From NCBI GenBank assembly GCA_016866475.1, contig VGMF01000005.1, forward strand, positions 1-37,339: a stretch of 37,339 nucleotides of DNA, given 5' to 3'. The stretch comes from Chlamydiota bacterium (lineage in GTDB: Bacteria > Chlamydiota > Chlamydiia > Chlamydiales > RGXB01). A model generated the notes under the pieces. It was not told the origin of the DNA, made no database searches, and saw nothing but the letters and a program-made list of their open reading frames with translations. The position numbers and the translations under genes were made by a program. Position 1 is the first letter of the stretch; every line of letters starts with the position of its first letter. Shown here piece after piece: positions 8,900-17,222 of this stretch.

Positions 8900-9383
8900 A
8901 AGAGATCCACCGTTTTGGAAAAAGACGATTGGAAAAAAGTTTTGAAAGGGGACAGGGCTCTAGATCGAGATTGAAAAAAGAAAATAATTTCTCGTCGTGG
9001 AACGAAAAAAAATAGGCCTTTTGACTAGAAAAAAAGCGGGTCACAAGAGGAGTCGGTTTTGATAGAAAAACTCGATCATGCAACAACCATACCACCTCAA
9101 ATCCAATAGACTTGTAATCCTCAGTGCGCCGAAGCATTTGCGGTATACCGATGAGCGAAGTTTGGATCTCGATGACCCTTTTTTCCTCCATCAAAACAAC
9201 ATCGGCGGTTCTATTTATTGAGGGAAATTTTTTTTCTAAAAAAAGTTCTTTTTCACTGTAGGCATTTTTCAAAAAGCGTTGCATATCCCTGTGTAGAGTG
9301 CTCTTGCCCCGCCTTAATAGAGGAGGGGGGCGTAAGGTGTTTTTTTTCTCCACTTTACCCAATTGCCCCAGTTGACTGTTCAA
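8883..9383 (-). CDS. Short CoiA-like competence-associated nuclease-family protein
   Basis: The product (166 residues from a TTG start) contains the core signature of the CoiA family, known from competence in Gram-positive bacteria: [21 protein letters not shown] followed by [17 protein letters not shown]. The Asp of ADVV and the Glu-X-Gln of EIQ match the PD-(D/E)XK-like pattern D...ExQ of CoiA. It is about half the usual CoiA length and lacks the N-terminal cysteine zinc-binding region; an [16 protein letters not shown] stretch may correspond to the histidine-containing segment before the nuclease core. The start is uncertain: TTG at 9383, or an ATG at 9284, which would leave 133 residues. 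It diverges from rpoD, whose promoter region it borders. Chlamydiae are known to take up DNA, which makes a competence link plausible but unproven. Confidence 0.6.
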   Translation of the reverse strand: MNSQLGQLGKVEKKNTLRPPPLLRRGKSTLHRDMQRFLKNAYSEKELFLEKKFPSINRTADVVLMEEKRVIEIQTSLIGIPQMLRRTEDYKSIGFEVVWLLHDRVFLSKPTPLVTRFFSSQKAYFFSFHDEKLFSFFNLDLEPCPLSKLFSNRLFPKRWISSIFEC

Positions 9384-9386
9384 AAC

Positions 9387-9415
9387 TTGACATTAAGTGT
9401 TATTCATATCACAAT
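9387..9415 (+). promoter_or_regulatory. Predicted rpoD promoter
   Basis: A perfect -35 TTGACA (9387-9392) is followed after 17 bases by CACAAT (9410-9415), four of six matches to the -10 consensus. Transcription would start at about 9421-9423, only a few bases before the rpoD ATG at 9425, predicting a nearly leaderless mRNA. No ribosome-binding sequence is visible before that ATG. Confidence 0.5.
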
Positions 9416-9424
9416 ATCATAAAT

Positions 9425-11092
9425 ATGAGTAAACCATCCGACAGTCAACACACGGATCCTCAATATCAGCAAAAAATCGAGGAGCTGGTTGCCGTTGCTA
9501 AGGAACAGGGCTTCATCACCTATGAAGAGATCAACGACATCCTTCCGATGACGTTTGATACCGCTGAAGAGATCGATCAAGTCTTGATCTTTTTGAGCGG
9601 GATGGATATCCAGATCTACAATCAAGCAGAAATAGAAAAGCAAAAAGAGCGCAAGAAAGAGGCTAAGGAATTAGAGCTTTTACCAAAACGCTCCGACACC
9701 GCTGCAGATGATCTTGTCCGGATGTATCTGAAGGAAATGGGTCCGGTCCCTCTGCTTACTCGTGAGGAGGAGGTGGAGATCTCTAAAAGGATCGAAAAAG
9801 CGCAGATGCAGATCGAAAGGATCATCATGCGTTTTAGATATTCCGAAAGGGAAACTTGCTCAGTTATCCGTTTTCTAATCTCCGGTAAGGAGAGATTTGA
9901 CAAGATCGTCGCCGAAAAAGAGGTCGAAGATCGAGCCAAATTTATGCAGCTTTTGCCGAGGCTTGAGGAACTCCTCTCAAAAGAGGATGCGTTTTTAGAA
10001 CCGCAGCTTTTAAAAATGAAAGAGGTGGAGAACAACAAGGCCGAGAGGATCAAGGTGCTTGAGGCGATTGAAAAAAGTCGCATCAGGACACAGGCTTACT
10101 TGCGTCGCATGCATCTGAAATACTCTGTGATTGAGGATTTTGGAGAGGTGATCCTTTCCAGCTACGACAGACTTCTCTATCTTGAAAAAGAGATCAAGGA
10201 GCTTATCCCAAGGGCCGAAAAAAACCGGTTTGCCGCACAAAAGCTTTTTTCAGCTAGACGCCGCCTTTTCTTGCGGGAGCTTGCTGCGGGGCGTACTCTG
10301 GACGAGTATAAAAAAGATGTCCGGATGCTCCAACGCTGGATGGACAAGAGTCAGGAAGCAAAAACAGAGATGGTGGAGTCCAACTTACGTCTCGTTATCT
10401 CGATTGCAAAAAAATACACAAACCGCGGTTTGTCTTTCTTGGATTTGATTCAAGAGGGGAACATGGGATTGATGAAGGCTGTAGAAAAATTTGAGTACCG
10501 TCGAGGTTACAAATTTTCCACGTATGCCACCTGGTGGATTCGTCAAGCTGTAACGCGCGCTATTGCGGATCAGGCCAGAACTATCCGGATTCCTGTACAT
10601 ATGATTGAAACAATCAATCGGGTGCTACGAGGAGCCAAAAAATTAATGATGGAGACCGGCAAAGAGCCGACTCCGGAAGAATTGGCAAAAGAGCTTGGAT
10701 TGACACCGGATCGTGTTCGCGAAATTTACCGGATCGCCCAACATCCTATCTCACTACAGGCCGAGGTTGGAGATAGTGGCGAGAGTCAGTTTGGGGATTT
10801 TCTGGAGGACACCGGAACCGAATCTCCTGCAGATGCTACCGGATACTCGATTTTAAAAGACAAGATGAACGAAGTTCTCTCGACATTAACTGACAGAGAG
10901 CGTACAGTATTAATCGAACGTTTTGGTTTGCTTGACGGAAAGCCGAAAACTCTCGAAGAGGTGGGTGTTCAATTTAAGGTAACCCGCGAAAGGGTGCGCC
11001 AAATTGAGGCTAAAGCTTTGAGAAAAATGCGTCACCCTACCCGATCGAAGCAGCTCCAGGCATTCCTTGAGGCTGTAGAGGGTAAGGTATAA
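9425..11092 (+). CDS. rpoD: Principal RNA polymerase sigma factor (sigma-66/sigma-70 family)
   Basis: Housekeeping sigma factor that directs RNA polymerase to most promoters. The 555-residue product has region 1.1 ([20 protein letters not shown]), region 1.2 ([22 protein letters not shown]), the core region 2 ending in [20 protein letters not shown], region 3 ([20 protein letters not shown]) and region 4 with the helix-turn-helix [20 protein letters not shown]. Length is close to the 571 residues of Chlamydia sigma-66. I chose the ATG at 9425 because region 1.1 begins about 16 residues later; the longer frame from 9218 adds 69 residues of unrelated, cysteine-rich sequence that overlaps the CoiA-like gene on the other strand. 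tRNA-Ala follows seven bases after the stop and may be co-transcribed. Confidence 0.97.
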   Translation: MSKPSDSQHTDPQYQQKIEELVAVAKEQGFITYEEINDILPMTFDTAEEIDQVLIFLSGMDIQIYNQAEIEKQKERKKEAKELELLPKRSDTAADDLVRMYLKEMGPVPLLTREEEVEISKRIEKAQMQIERIIMRFRYSERETCSVIRFLISGKERFDKIVAEKEVEDRAKFMQLLPRLEELLSKEDAFLEPQLLKMKEVENNKAERIKVLEAIEKSRIRTQAYLRRMHLKYSVIEDFGEVILSSYDRLLYLEKEIKELIPRAEKNRFAAQKLFSARRRLFLRELAAGRTLDEYKKDVRMLQRWMDKSQEAKTEMVESNLRLVISIAKKYTNRGLSFLDLIQEGNMGLMKAVEKFEYRRGYKFSTYATWWIRQAVTRAIADQARTIRIPVHMIETINRVLRGAKKLMMETGKEPTPEELAKELGLTPDRVREIYRIAQHPISLQAEVGDSGESQFGDFLEDTGTESPADATGYSILKDKMNEVLSTLTDRERTVLIERFGLLDGKPKTLEEVGVQFKVTRERVRQIEAKALRKMRHPTRSKQLQAFLEAVEGKV

Positions 11093-11099
11093 CTCTTAA

Positions 11100-11172
11100 G
11101 GGGTATTAGCTCAGTTGGTAGAGCACAACGCTGGCAGCGTTGGGGTCAGCGGTTCGAGTCCGCTATGCTCCA
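11100..11172 (+). tRNA. tRNA-Ala (anticodon GGC)
   Basis: A 73-base cloverleaf: acceptor GGGGTAT pairs with ATGCTCC, D arm GCTC/GAGC, anticodon stem CAACG/CGTTG with loop CTGGCAG (anticodon GGC), and T arm AGCGG-TTCGAGT-CCGCT. The acceptor stem has the G3-U70 pair that identifies alanine tRNAs. The 3' CCA is not encoded; the discriminator base is A. Confidence 0.96.
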
Positions 11173-11404
11173 ATCTTTTTCAAAAAGTCAAAAACAACCA
11201 ATAAATTCAGCTACTATAAGCGTGCAAGTTTTATAGATTTTTTGCTTACTGTCTATGGTTGTTAAGAAAGCCAGACATTTTAAATACACCTTATGAAGGT
11301 GTCTATTGATGCTAGTGGTAAAACGGGGGAAGGCCCCTGTATTGGGCCCCTTCTTTTATAAAAGAAAAGGGCCCAGATCCGGATTTCGGACGATAGAAAA
11401 AAGT
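11173..11404. other. Non-coding spacer with several hairpins between convergent transcripts
   Basis: This 232-base spacer separates tRNA-Ala from a convergent hypothetical gene. It holds a perfect seven-pair hairpin ACACCTT-ATG-AAGGTGT (11286-11302) and two GGGCCC blocks (11344-11349 and 11369-11374) that can pair with each other or, for the first, with the upstream GGCCC at 11332-11336. I see no coding frame in it. Confidence 0.5.
11329..11357 (+). terminator. Likely terminator of the rpoD/tRNA-Ala transcript
   Basis: GAAGGCCC (11329-11336) pairs with GGGCCCCTTC (11344-11353) leaving one or two bulged C residues, and TTTT follows at 11354-11357. The competing longer GGGCCC...GGGCCC hairpin (11344-11374) may instead serve the convergent gene. 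The T run is short, so this is moderate evidence. Confidence 0.45.
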
Positions 11405-12028
11405 CTAGCTGAGGTAGTGGAGTGCAATAGCGTTTGAAAGTCCCATAGCACCAAGAAGAGGGCCTACGATAGGGTGCATGCTGCGTCCTCTAAGAGTATA
11501 CCCCAAAAATAATCCCCCAGAAACTGCGTCGAGAGAATTTCCGATAATCTGCAATTTTTTCGTCAGCGGATTTGATTTAGAGGGTGATTGAACACGCTCT
11601 TTAAGATTCAGCAAGGAGTCGGCTGCAGTCCCTAATGTGCAAACGGCGTCTAGGCCAAAACCCAATCTTTTTGCCTGTAGGCTGGTATAAGAGGTGAGGC
11701 ATTTCAATAAATCTTTTACAAGCTTGAGAATTCCAAGAGCGGACTGGCCAATTTGTCTAAGGTTTGTCGCCTTGCGGACAGCCGTTGGGAAATTTTGGAC
11801 GGAAGAAAAAAGAGACTTGGATGCAAAAAAATAATTGACACCGTCACATATTTTACCCGCCGCACCTAGAAGGGGGTTATTTTTTGAAACCGCATTCGCA
11901 GCTTGGCTAAGAGAAATTGTAGAGTTGACCCACTTGGCACAAATGCGGGGTTTAGATGTCAATAGATCGTAAGTTTTTTCGCCCAAACCTTCTTTAATTT
12001 TATCCGAATGGAATATTTGACTCATCAT
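11405..12028 (-). CDS. Hypothetical protein with hydrophobic C-terminus
   Basis: I do not recognise this 207-residue protein. It starts with two consecutive Met codons (12028 and 12025) and has no clear ribosome-binding site. It is rich in Leu, Ser, Ala and Lys. The N-terminal 100 residues are mixed helical sequence; hydrophobic segments occur around 100-112 (LGILKLVKDLLKCL) and at the C-terminus, where two short apolar stretches (AVSGGLFLGYTL and PIVGPLLGAMGLSNAIAL) flank the loop RGRSMHP. Such a hairpin resembles the paired hydrophobic segments of chlamydial inclusion-membrane (Inc) proteins, but in Inc proteins they are usually longer, so this is only a hint. It stands alone, with 233 bases upstream before divergent tyrB. 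Confidence 0.65.
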   Translation of the reverse strand: MMSQIFHSDKIKEGLGEKTYDLLTSKPRICAKWVNSTISLSQAANAVSKNNPLLGAAGKICDGVNYFFASKSLFSSVQNFPTAVRKATNLRQIGQSALGILKLVKDLLKCLTSYTSLQAKRLGFGLDAVCTLGTAADSLLNLKERVQSPSKSNPLTKKLQIIGNSLDAVSGGLFLGYTLRGRSMHPIVGPLLGAMGLSNAIALHYLS

Positions 12029-12261
12029 GGTAGATACAGGGGTTAAATTCTAGTCAATATTATAACTCATTATAGTATTTAACGCCCTAAGAATTGCTCC
12101 TAAAAAATACCTATTCACAGAGTTATAAAAAATTTTTTTAACCGGAGTTCTTTAGACGTATTGAAAATAAATTTTACCCACAGGTTTTTTAGGTTGTCCT
12201 ATTCTATTCCTTTCAGGATAATCCCTAGGTTAATGAGAGCTTTTGAAGTGAGGGAGGGTCC

Positions 12262-13440
12262 ATGGCACATCTTTTTTTTGAGCATGTGGGATCACAACCG
12301 GCCGACCCCGTTTTTGAAATAGGAAAAATGTGGAGGGACGACCCAAATCCCGAAAAAATCAATCTCGCTGTAGGGATCTATCTAGATGCCGAGGGGAAAA
12401 ACCCTGTGATGCGGGCCGTCAAAGAGGCTGAAAAATTGATCTTGGAGGAGGAAAAGACAAAAACTTACCTACCGATTGATGGGAGTCCCCTTTTTTTACA
12501 AGAGACGAAAAAGCTCCTTTTTACCGAGCCGCACACCCAAATTTTAGCGGCCCAAACCGTGGGGGGGACCGGCGCTTTGAGGATTTTGGGGCAATATTTG
12601 AAATTGGAAATGCCTCGGCCTGTTTATGTTTCAGATCCAACGTGGCAAAATCATCACGGGGTATTCAAGGCGGCAGGGCTTGAGGTGAAAACATACCCCT
12701 ATTACGACCGTATAAATCACAAAGCTTTGAAAAAGGAGTTTTTTAATTTTCTGGATTCTGTGGAGAAAGGGGCGGTGATTTTACTGCACGGTTGTTGCCA
12801 CAACCCGACAGGGATCGATTTCACCGAGGATGAGTGGAAATTCATTTTGGAAAAGTTTCAAAAAAGGGGGCTATTTCCTTTCTTCGATATCGCTTATCTC
12901 GGGCTGGGTGATGGATTAAAAAAAGATCGTTTTGGGGTAGATCTTTTCTACCAATCAGGTATGGAAATGTGTGTGGCATTCAGTTTTTCCAAAACGATGG
13001 ATCTATATAGAGATAGAGTAGGGGCCCTTTTCCTAGTAAATCATAGCCACACACTGGAGGCTATGCAAAGCACGATCAAACAAATCATCCGTCAAAATTA
13101 CTCTAACCCGCCGGCTCATGGAGCTCTAGTAGTTGAGAAGATACTTATAGAATCGCATTTGAGAAACATATGGATCGACGAATTAGAAGAGCATCGAAAA
13201 AGGAGTATTGAGACCCGATCTATTTTTTTTGAGGCCTTTGAGCCCTGGATTTTGCATAAAAAAGAGTTTAAAGAGGCGAAAGGGTTTTTTTCTTATCTTG
13301 GGATAAAAAAAGAGGAGGTGTTCGCTTTAAGGAAAGAGAGCATCTATCTTCTGGATGATTCAAGGATCAATATTTTAGGGATCAATCCCTCCAATCTTGC
13401 TAGATTCAAAGAGGTGTTTGAAAGGTTGCCCCATGGATAA
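12262..13440 (+). CDS. tyrB: Aromatic/aspartate aminotransferase, class I (subgroup I-alpha)
   Basis: PLP-dependent transaminase exchanging amino groups between aspartate or aromatic amino acids and 2-oxo acids. The 392-residue product aligns by eye to E. coli AspC/TyrB along its whole length: PADPVFEIGKMWRDDPNPEKINLAVGIY at the start, HGCCHNPTGID with the cofactor Asn181, FFDIAY with Asp209, SFSKTMDLYRDRVGA with the PLP lysine K244, RQNYSNPPAHGA with R277 for side-chain carboxylate binding, and R368 in DSRINILG for the alpha-carboxylate. It should be active. The ATG is preceded by GAGGGAGG. It overlaps mreC by eight bases, an arrangement that matches the tyrB-next-hypothetical pair of Chlamydia trachomatis. 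AspC-like substrate preference cannot be excluded. Confidence 0.92.
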   Translation: MAHLFFEHVGSQPADPVFEIGKMWRDDPNPEKINLAVGIYLDAEGKNPVMRAVKEAEKLILEEEKTKTYLPIDGSPLFLQETKKLLFTEPHTQILAAQTVGGTGALRILGQYLKLEMPRPVYVSDPTWQNHHGVFKAAGLEVKTYPYYDRINHKALKKEFFNFLDSVEKGAVILLHGCCHNPTGIDFTEDEWKFILEKFQKRGLFPFFDIAYLGLGDGLKKDRFGVDLFYQSGMEMCVAFSFSKTMDLYRDRVGALFLVNHSHTLEAMQSTIKQIIRQNYSNPPAHGALVVEKILIESHLRNIWIDELEEHRKRSIETRSIFFEAFEPWILHKKEFKEAKGFFSYLGIKKEEVFALRKESIYLLDDSRINILGINPSNLARFKEVFERLPHG

Positions 13441-14374
13441 AAAATTTGGATCCACTCTACTTATTTTTTCTTTTCTCCTTTTTTTGATTGTTCAAATCCC
13501 TTTTGTGAGGGAAATGCGGTTACGCGCCAAAGTACAGACCCTTTTTAGCAGTAGCGATTCAGATGAGGACAGTACTTTAGAATTGTTAAGTCTTGAAAAC
13601 CTCTTGTTAAAGGATGAGTTGGATGCAATCCGCAACCAGTTGCACTATGAGCAAAAGGAGTGGGAGGCTATTCAAGGACGAGTGATTTATAGGGAAAATA
13701 TCTCTTTTGGATCGTTTGTTTGGATCGACCGGGGAGAGTCGGACAATCGTCGTTTGGGGTCCACCTTGATAGCAAAAAAGAGCCCCGTTGTCCTTGGAAA
13801 AGGGGTGGTGGGGGTCGTGGAAGAGGTTTTGGAAAAAAAGAGCCTTGTGCGCCTTATAACGGACCCCAAGCTGCAAATCTCTGTGCGTGTCGACAGAGGG
13901 AAGAAGGGGATCTATTTAAAGGAAAGACTCATGGAGCTGGCTTCGCTTCTAGAAAAAGAAAAAAGCCTTTTTAAAAACGATAGCCAAAAAACTTTGACTA
14001 TGGAATTGATCCGGGCATTGCTCGAGAAAGCGCGCCCTTTAAAAGGGGCCTTGCTAGCTAAAGGGGTGATTCAGGGGGTAAAAGATCCCAGCTGGCGGCT
14101 AACGCACCATACGTTGAGCGGGTACGGGTTCAATTACGATTTCGCGGATGAAGAGGGGGGGCCTTTTGACTTGAGAACAGAGCACCTGATTCAGGTTGGT
14201 GACCTATTGGTGACCACCGGACTCGATGGGGTTTTTCCAAGGGGCCTTGAGGTGGGAGTTGTGACCCAAATCGACCCCCTCAAAGAGGGTGGTTATGCCT
14301 ATGGTCTCAAAGCAAGCCCGGCTGTCCATGAGTTGCAATTTTTGGACCACGTACAAATTCTCCCCCCTTTGTGA
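13433..14374 (+). CDS. mreC: MreC-like rod-shape-determining protein
   Basis: Membrane scaffold that links cytoplasmic MreB to peptidoglycan synthesis; in Chlamydiae the MreB system supports division in the absence of FtsZ. The 313-residue product has one N-terminal membrane helix (about residues 7-23), a coiled coil (LELLSLENLLLKDELDAIRNQL) and the two beta-barrel regions of MreC: GKGVVGVVEEVLEKKSLVRLITDP and, near the end, GDLLVTTGLDGVFPRGLEVGVV, which is the most diagnostic match. About 60 charged residues are inserted between them (residues about 165-225). I chose the ATG at 13433, which gives the usual short cytoplasmic tail and overlaps the tyrB stop by eight bases; the frame upstream is inside tyrB. 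No mreB or mreD is in the window. Confidence 0.82.
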   Translation: MDKKFGSTLLIFSFLLFLIVQIPFVREMRLRAKVQTLFSSSDSDEDSTLELLSLENLLLKDELDAIRNQLHYEQKEWEAIQGRVIYRENISFGSFVWIDRGESDNRRLGSTLIAKKSPVVLGKGVVGVVEEVLEKKSLVRLITDPKLQISVRVDRGKKGIYLKERLMELASLLEKEKSLFKNDSQKTLTMELIRALLEKARPLKGALLAKGVIQGVKDPSWRLTHHTLSGYGFNYDFADEEGGPFDLRTEHLIQVGDLLVTTGLDGVFPRGLEVGVVTQIDPLKEGGYAYGLKASPAVHELQFLDHVQILPPL

Positions 14375-14420
14375 AAACGGTTGGGAAATTTATGCATAAA
14401 GTCGCCTTTTGAAAGATTTT

Positions 14421-15257
14421 TTAGACCCCAAAAATTGAGGTGTATTCGTGTCGAAAATCGATATTCCCTTTTGGGTTGTCACAAGCTTTAATCCATTCAT
14501 CTAAAGAGGTAGAGGAAAATTTTTTCAGCGGTACCTCATCTAATACAAATAGAGGCTTTTGGAAATAAAGAGCATCGTATCCGATGCTGGATCGATCGGT
14601 TAAAATACCTGCGTGCAGGTCTAAAAAGGGATAGACATAGGGGCAATCGTGGGTTAAGAGATGGATCTCATGCTTGACCTTGAGTTTGATATGCATGAGC
14701 TCCCGATCAGCTAAAATCGGATGGAGCCGAAATACGAACCGCTCTTTCATCGGATGTTGGCAAAGCATCTCCAAATGTTTTTCAACATCGGGGGTACCCC
14801 AGGTTAAAGCAATCAAAAGCGGTTTTTCCTTTTCTTCAACCGGTAGCAAAGGTTTTGCCACTGCCATAAGCTCTTTTTTGAATTCGTTATAAAATTTTAA
14901 GCGGTAGTTAGGAAAATCTTTGTAGGAAAGGACCGTGTCGTAGTCAGAAAAATCCTGAATTTTATCCGAGTGGCCATGGTGCAAACGGACCATTTTTGGG
15001 GTTTTCCCCCAAATCGCATGGTGCAGCACCTTGAGTGTGGTCTCGGTTTTCACGGTGCCCATAAAAGCCTCAATCTGATCCAAATGGGGGTAGCTCTCAT
15101 AGCGGTAGTAGGGGACCCAAGGATAAAAATCGAGCAAGGCCTCCTCTGTGTCGTTGTTCCTCACCAAAAGGGGAATTTTTTCATAGTAGCTTACAGGGAT
15201 CAGGTGGTCCAGATGATGGGGCATCGAGGCCAATATGCATTTAGTAGGTACTGTCAT
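14421..15257 (-). CDS. TagB/TagF-like (CDP-glycerol glycerophosphotransferase family) protein, second of a pair
   Basis: The 278-residue product has features of the GT-B-type family that includes teichoic-acid glycerophosphotransferases: LHHGHSDK at about 92-99 followed by a DTVLSY strand, RLHP at 177-180, and the C-terminal nucleotide-binding signature LTDRSSIGYDALYFQKPLFVLD at 219-240, close to the family pattern TDYSS..FD....KP. TagF transfers glycerol phosphate from CDP-glycerol to a lipid-linked acceptor; what this protein transfers is unknown, and Chlamydiae are not known for teichoic acids. It has no membrane helix. Its start overlaps the end of the upstream paralogue by 17 bases, so the two are probably coupled and may work as a pair. 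It ends convergently with mreC, 46 bases away. Confidence 0.6.
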   Translation of the reverse strand: MTVPTKCILASMPHHLDHLIPVSYYEKIPLLVRNNDTEEALLDFYPWVPYYRYESYPHLDQIEAFMGTVKTETTLKVLHHAIWGKTPKMVRLHHGHSDKIQDFSDYDTVLSYKDFPNYRLKFYNEFKKELMAVAKPLLPVEEKEKPLLIALTWGTPDVEKHLEMLCQHPMKERFVFRLHPILADRELMHIKLKVKHEIHLLTHDCPYVYPFLDLHAGILTDRSSIGYDALYFQKPLFVLDEVPLKKFSSTSLDEWIKACDNPKGNIDFRHEYTSIFGV

Positions 15258-16218
15258 CTAATTCCGAAATCTCTTTTAGCAAATAATGCACCCGATTTGA
15301 AATCTCTTCAAGCGACGGATAGAGATCGAAAGCATAGGGGAGGATCTCTTTTTTCTTTTCTTGAAGTCTAGCGACTTTTTTCAAGCTCTCATCAAGATTT
15401 TCTTCAAACCGTATCCCTAGTGTGTCCAGTTCGGGATGATCTTTGAAAAAGAAGGTCGGAGTATTGAAAAATAGGGCATCGTAAACGACACTGGAATCTT
15501 CTACCACAAAAAGGGCCCCTTTTTCAAGATAGGGATAGATGTAAGGGGTATCTATTTTTTCATCCTTGTGGATTTTTAGATCGACAGGATCATTTATGTT
15601 TTTAGCATGATACTTGACAAAGAGCTTCCAGTTTTCTTTGAGATGTGCGCGCAAGAAATCGACATGCTCCGGTGTTTCAAGAAGTGTAGGGAAGAAAAGG
15701 GCCCTGTGTTCTTTAACCTCTAAGAAAGCAGGCTCCAGATTTTTCTCTAAAAAAGAGAGGTTTTTTTTGAAATAGAGAAAGCGGTAATTGCCGACACTCA
15801 CTAAAGTTTTGAAGTTGTAGTTTGTTGTGAGGGAATAGAGTTGGTCGACCATTTTTCTTCCAAAAACCAGAATGTGTTTTTCTGCTAGAAGGCCTTTGGT
15901 CATATCGGCCTGAGAGTATCCATGGGGGAGAAAAACGGTGTGGAGCCCCCTTTTTTGCAACATCTCCTCAAGCCCAAACAGACGCCTGATTTTTGGTGTC
16001 GGAATACAAGATATTAGGGTTTTGCCCTCTTTTAAAAGGGCTTTTCCCAAATCGTTTGGGGAACATATGCGGACATTGACAGCGGGATAGAAGTGCTTTA
16101 TGATTTGCTCGATTTTTTCGTCCGTAACGAAAAGGGTCAGTTTCAGGATTTCGATCAAAGGTGCTAAATGATCGATATCTTCGAAACGACTCCCGTAAAT
16201 TAAACCCATTGCTCCCAT
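15241..16218 (-). CDS. TagB/TagF-like (CDP-glycerol glycerophosphotransferase family) protein, first of a pair
   Basis: The 325-residue product shares its layout with the downstream gene: FLPHGYSQADMTKGLL at about 96-111, a strand LVFG and a SVGNYRFLYF segment resembling the GxPR..D step of TagF, VKYHAKN at 201-207, and the C-terminal signature VVEDSSVVYDALFFNTPTFFFKD at 238-260. It is soluble and likely associates with the membrane peripherally, as TagB does. The two proteins are diverged paralogues, so they may act in sequence on one glycan or phosphodiester polymer. An ATG three codons in (16209) is an alternative start. It diverges from mutY with only 14 bases between the start codons. 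The natural substrate is not deducible from the sequence. Confidence 0.62.
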   Translation of the reverse strand: MGAMGLIYGSRFEDIDHLAPLIEILKLTLFVTDEKIEQIIKHFYPAVNVRICSPNDLGKALLKEGKTLISCIPTPKIRRLFGLEEMLQKRGLHTVFLPHGYSQADMTKGLLAEKHILVFGRKMVDQLYSLTTNYNFKTLVSVGNYRFLYFKKNLSFLEKNLEPAFLEVKEHRALFFPTLLETPEHVDFLRAHLKENWKLFVKYHAKNINDPVDLKIHKDEKIDTPYIYPYLEKGALFVVEDSSVVYDALFFNTPTFFFKDHPELDTLGIRFEENLDESLKKVARLQEKKKEILPYAFDLYPSLEEISNRVHYLLKEISELDDSTY

Positions 16219-16232
16219 AGCCCCTACTTATC

Positions 16233-17222
16233 ATGTCTTTTAAAACAGATCAAGAATCTTTAAGAAATTGGTTTCTAAACACAAAAAGAGATTTTCCATG
16301 GAGAAAAGAAGTGGATCCCTATCGGGTTTTAATTTCCGAGGTGATGCTGCAACAAACTAGAGCAGATGTTGTTGTCCCCTATTTTGAACGGTGGATGCGC
16401 CTCTTTCCAACAGTGCAGGCTTTGAAGGAGGCCCCCTTAGAAAAAGTATTAAAAGCGTGGGAAGGGCTTGGGTATTATTCCAGGGCTAGAAATCTACACA
16501 AGGCCGCAGAGGCACTCTCAAACGGATTTCCACGAACATACTCCGAGCTTATGGCAATCAGAGGGATTGGCCCATATACGGCAAATGCGATCGAAAGTTT
16601 TGCCTTTCATAAGAAGGTCATTGCAATGGATGTAAATGTAAAGAGGGTATTGAGCCGCTATTTTGCACTCAATTGTACCAAAGAGGCTAAAAATCTTGCA
16701 GAGGAGCAACTTGCGAAATCGAAACCCCAGGAAATAGCCGAGGGATTGATTGAGCTAGGGGCAAGGATCTGCACGAAAAAGCCCACTTGTAGCAATTGCC
16801 CTTTAGCGGGTGGCTGCAAAGCGTTTAACCAGGGAAGTATTTCACTGTTCCCTTTGCTAAAAAAAAGAAAAAAAAGCGAAGAACTGTTTTTAGAAACGAT
16901 TATTTACCAATATAAAAATAGGTTTGGGGTGCAACAAAGAAAAAAGGGGGAACTTTTTGCCGATCTTTTCCTTTTTTATGAAAAGAAAACCACCAAAAAA
17001 AATTTCGATGAGCTTTGCCAAAGAACTGGTTTTAAAAAAGTCATCGCTACCGCTACTTGCTACCGGTTCAAGCTGATTCCTCGATTGGAGGTTGTAGATG
17101 CACCTATAGAAGGTTTGGAGTTTTTGACTCTGGATGAGTGCCTTAAAAGACCATTTACATCGGGTCATAAAAGGATTTTACATCAGCTCCTTACCTATTT
17201 CGAAAGAGAAAAAACCGCCTAA
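16233..17222 (+). CDS. mutY: A/G-specific adenine DNA glycosylase MutY
   Basis: Removes adenine mispaired with 8-oxoguanine. The 329-residue product has the catalytic E36 in ISEVMLQQTRAD, the helix-hairpin-helix IRGIGPYTANAI at about 109-120, the catalytic Asp D133 in AMDVNVKRV, and four cysteines for an Fe-S cluster at 180, 186, 189 and 195. Spacing is C-X5-C-X2-C-X5-C, one residue shorter than the usual C-X6-C-X2-C-X5-C. The C-terminal NUDIX-like domain (about 215-329) is present, but the usual FSH 8-oxoguanine-contact motif reads CYR (276-278). Both differences are oddities in an otherwise complete enzyme. There is no ribosome-binding site and only 14 bases separate it from a divergent gene, so its promoter must lie inside that gene. 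Confidence 0.93.
   Translation: MSFKTDQESLRNWFLNTKRDFPWRKEVDPYRVLISEVMLQQTRADVVVPYFERWMRLFPTVQALKEAPLEKVLKAWEGLGYYSRARNLHKAAEALSNGFPRTYSELMAIRGIGPYTANAIESFAFHKKVIAMDVNVKRVLSRYFALNCTKEAKNLAEEQLAKSKPQEIAEGLIELGARICTKKPTCSNCPLAGGCKAFNQGSISLFPLLKKRKKSEELFLETIIYQYKNRFGVQQRKKGELFADLFLFYEKKTTKKNFDELCQRTGFKKVIATATCYRFKLIPRLEVVDAPIEGLEFLTLDECLKRPFTSGHKRILHQLLTYFEREKTA

Noticed and set aside
9218-9424. 69-residue N-terminal extension of rpoD
   Set aside because: Unrelated to sigma region 1.1, overlaps the CoiA-like gene on the other strand and lies upstream of the predicted promoter.
12029-12261. Promoter search upstream of tyrB
   Set aside because: Several AT-rich hexamers (for example TTGAAA at 12161) but none with a matching -10 at proper spacing.
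14389-14400. Perfect 12-base palindrome TTTATGCATAAA between convergent genes
   Set aside because: Too short and AT-rich to be a terminator, and no matching site elsewhere to suggest an operator.
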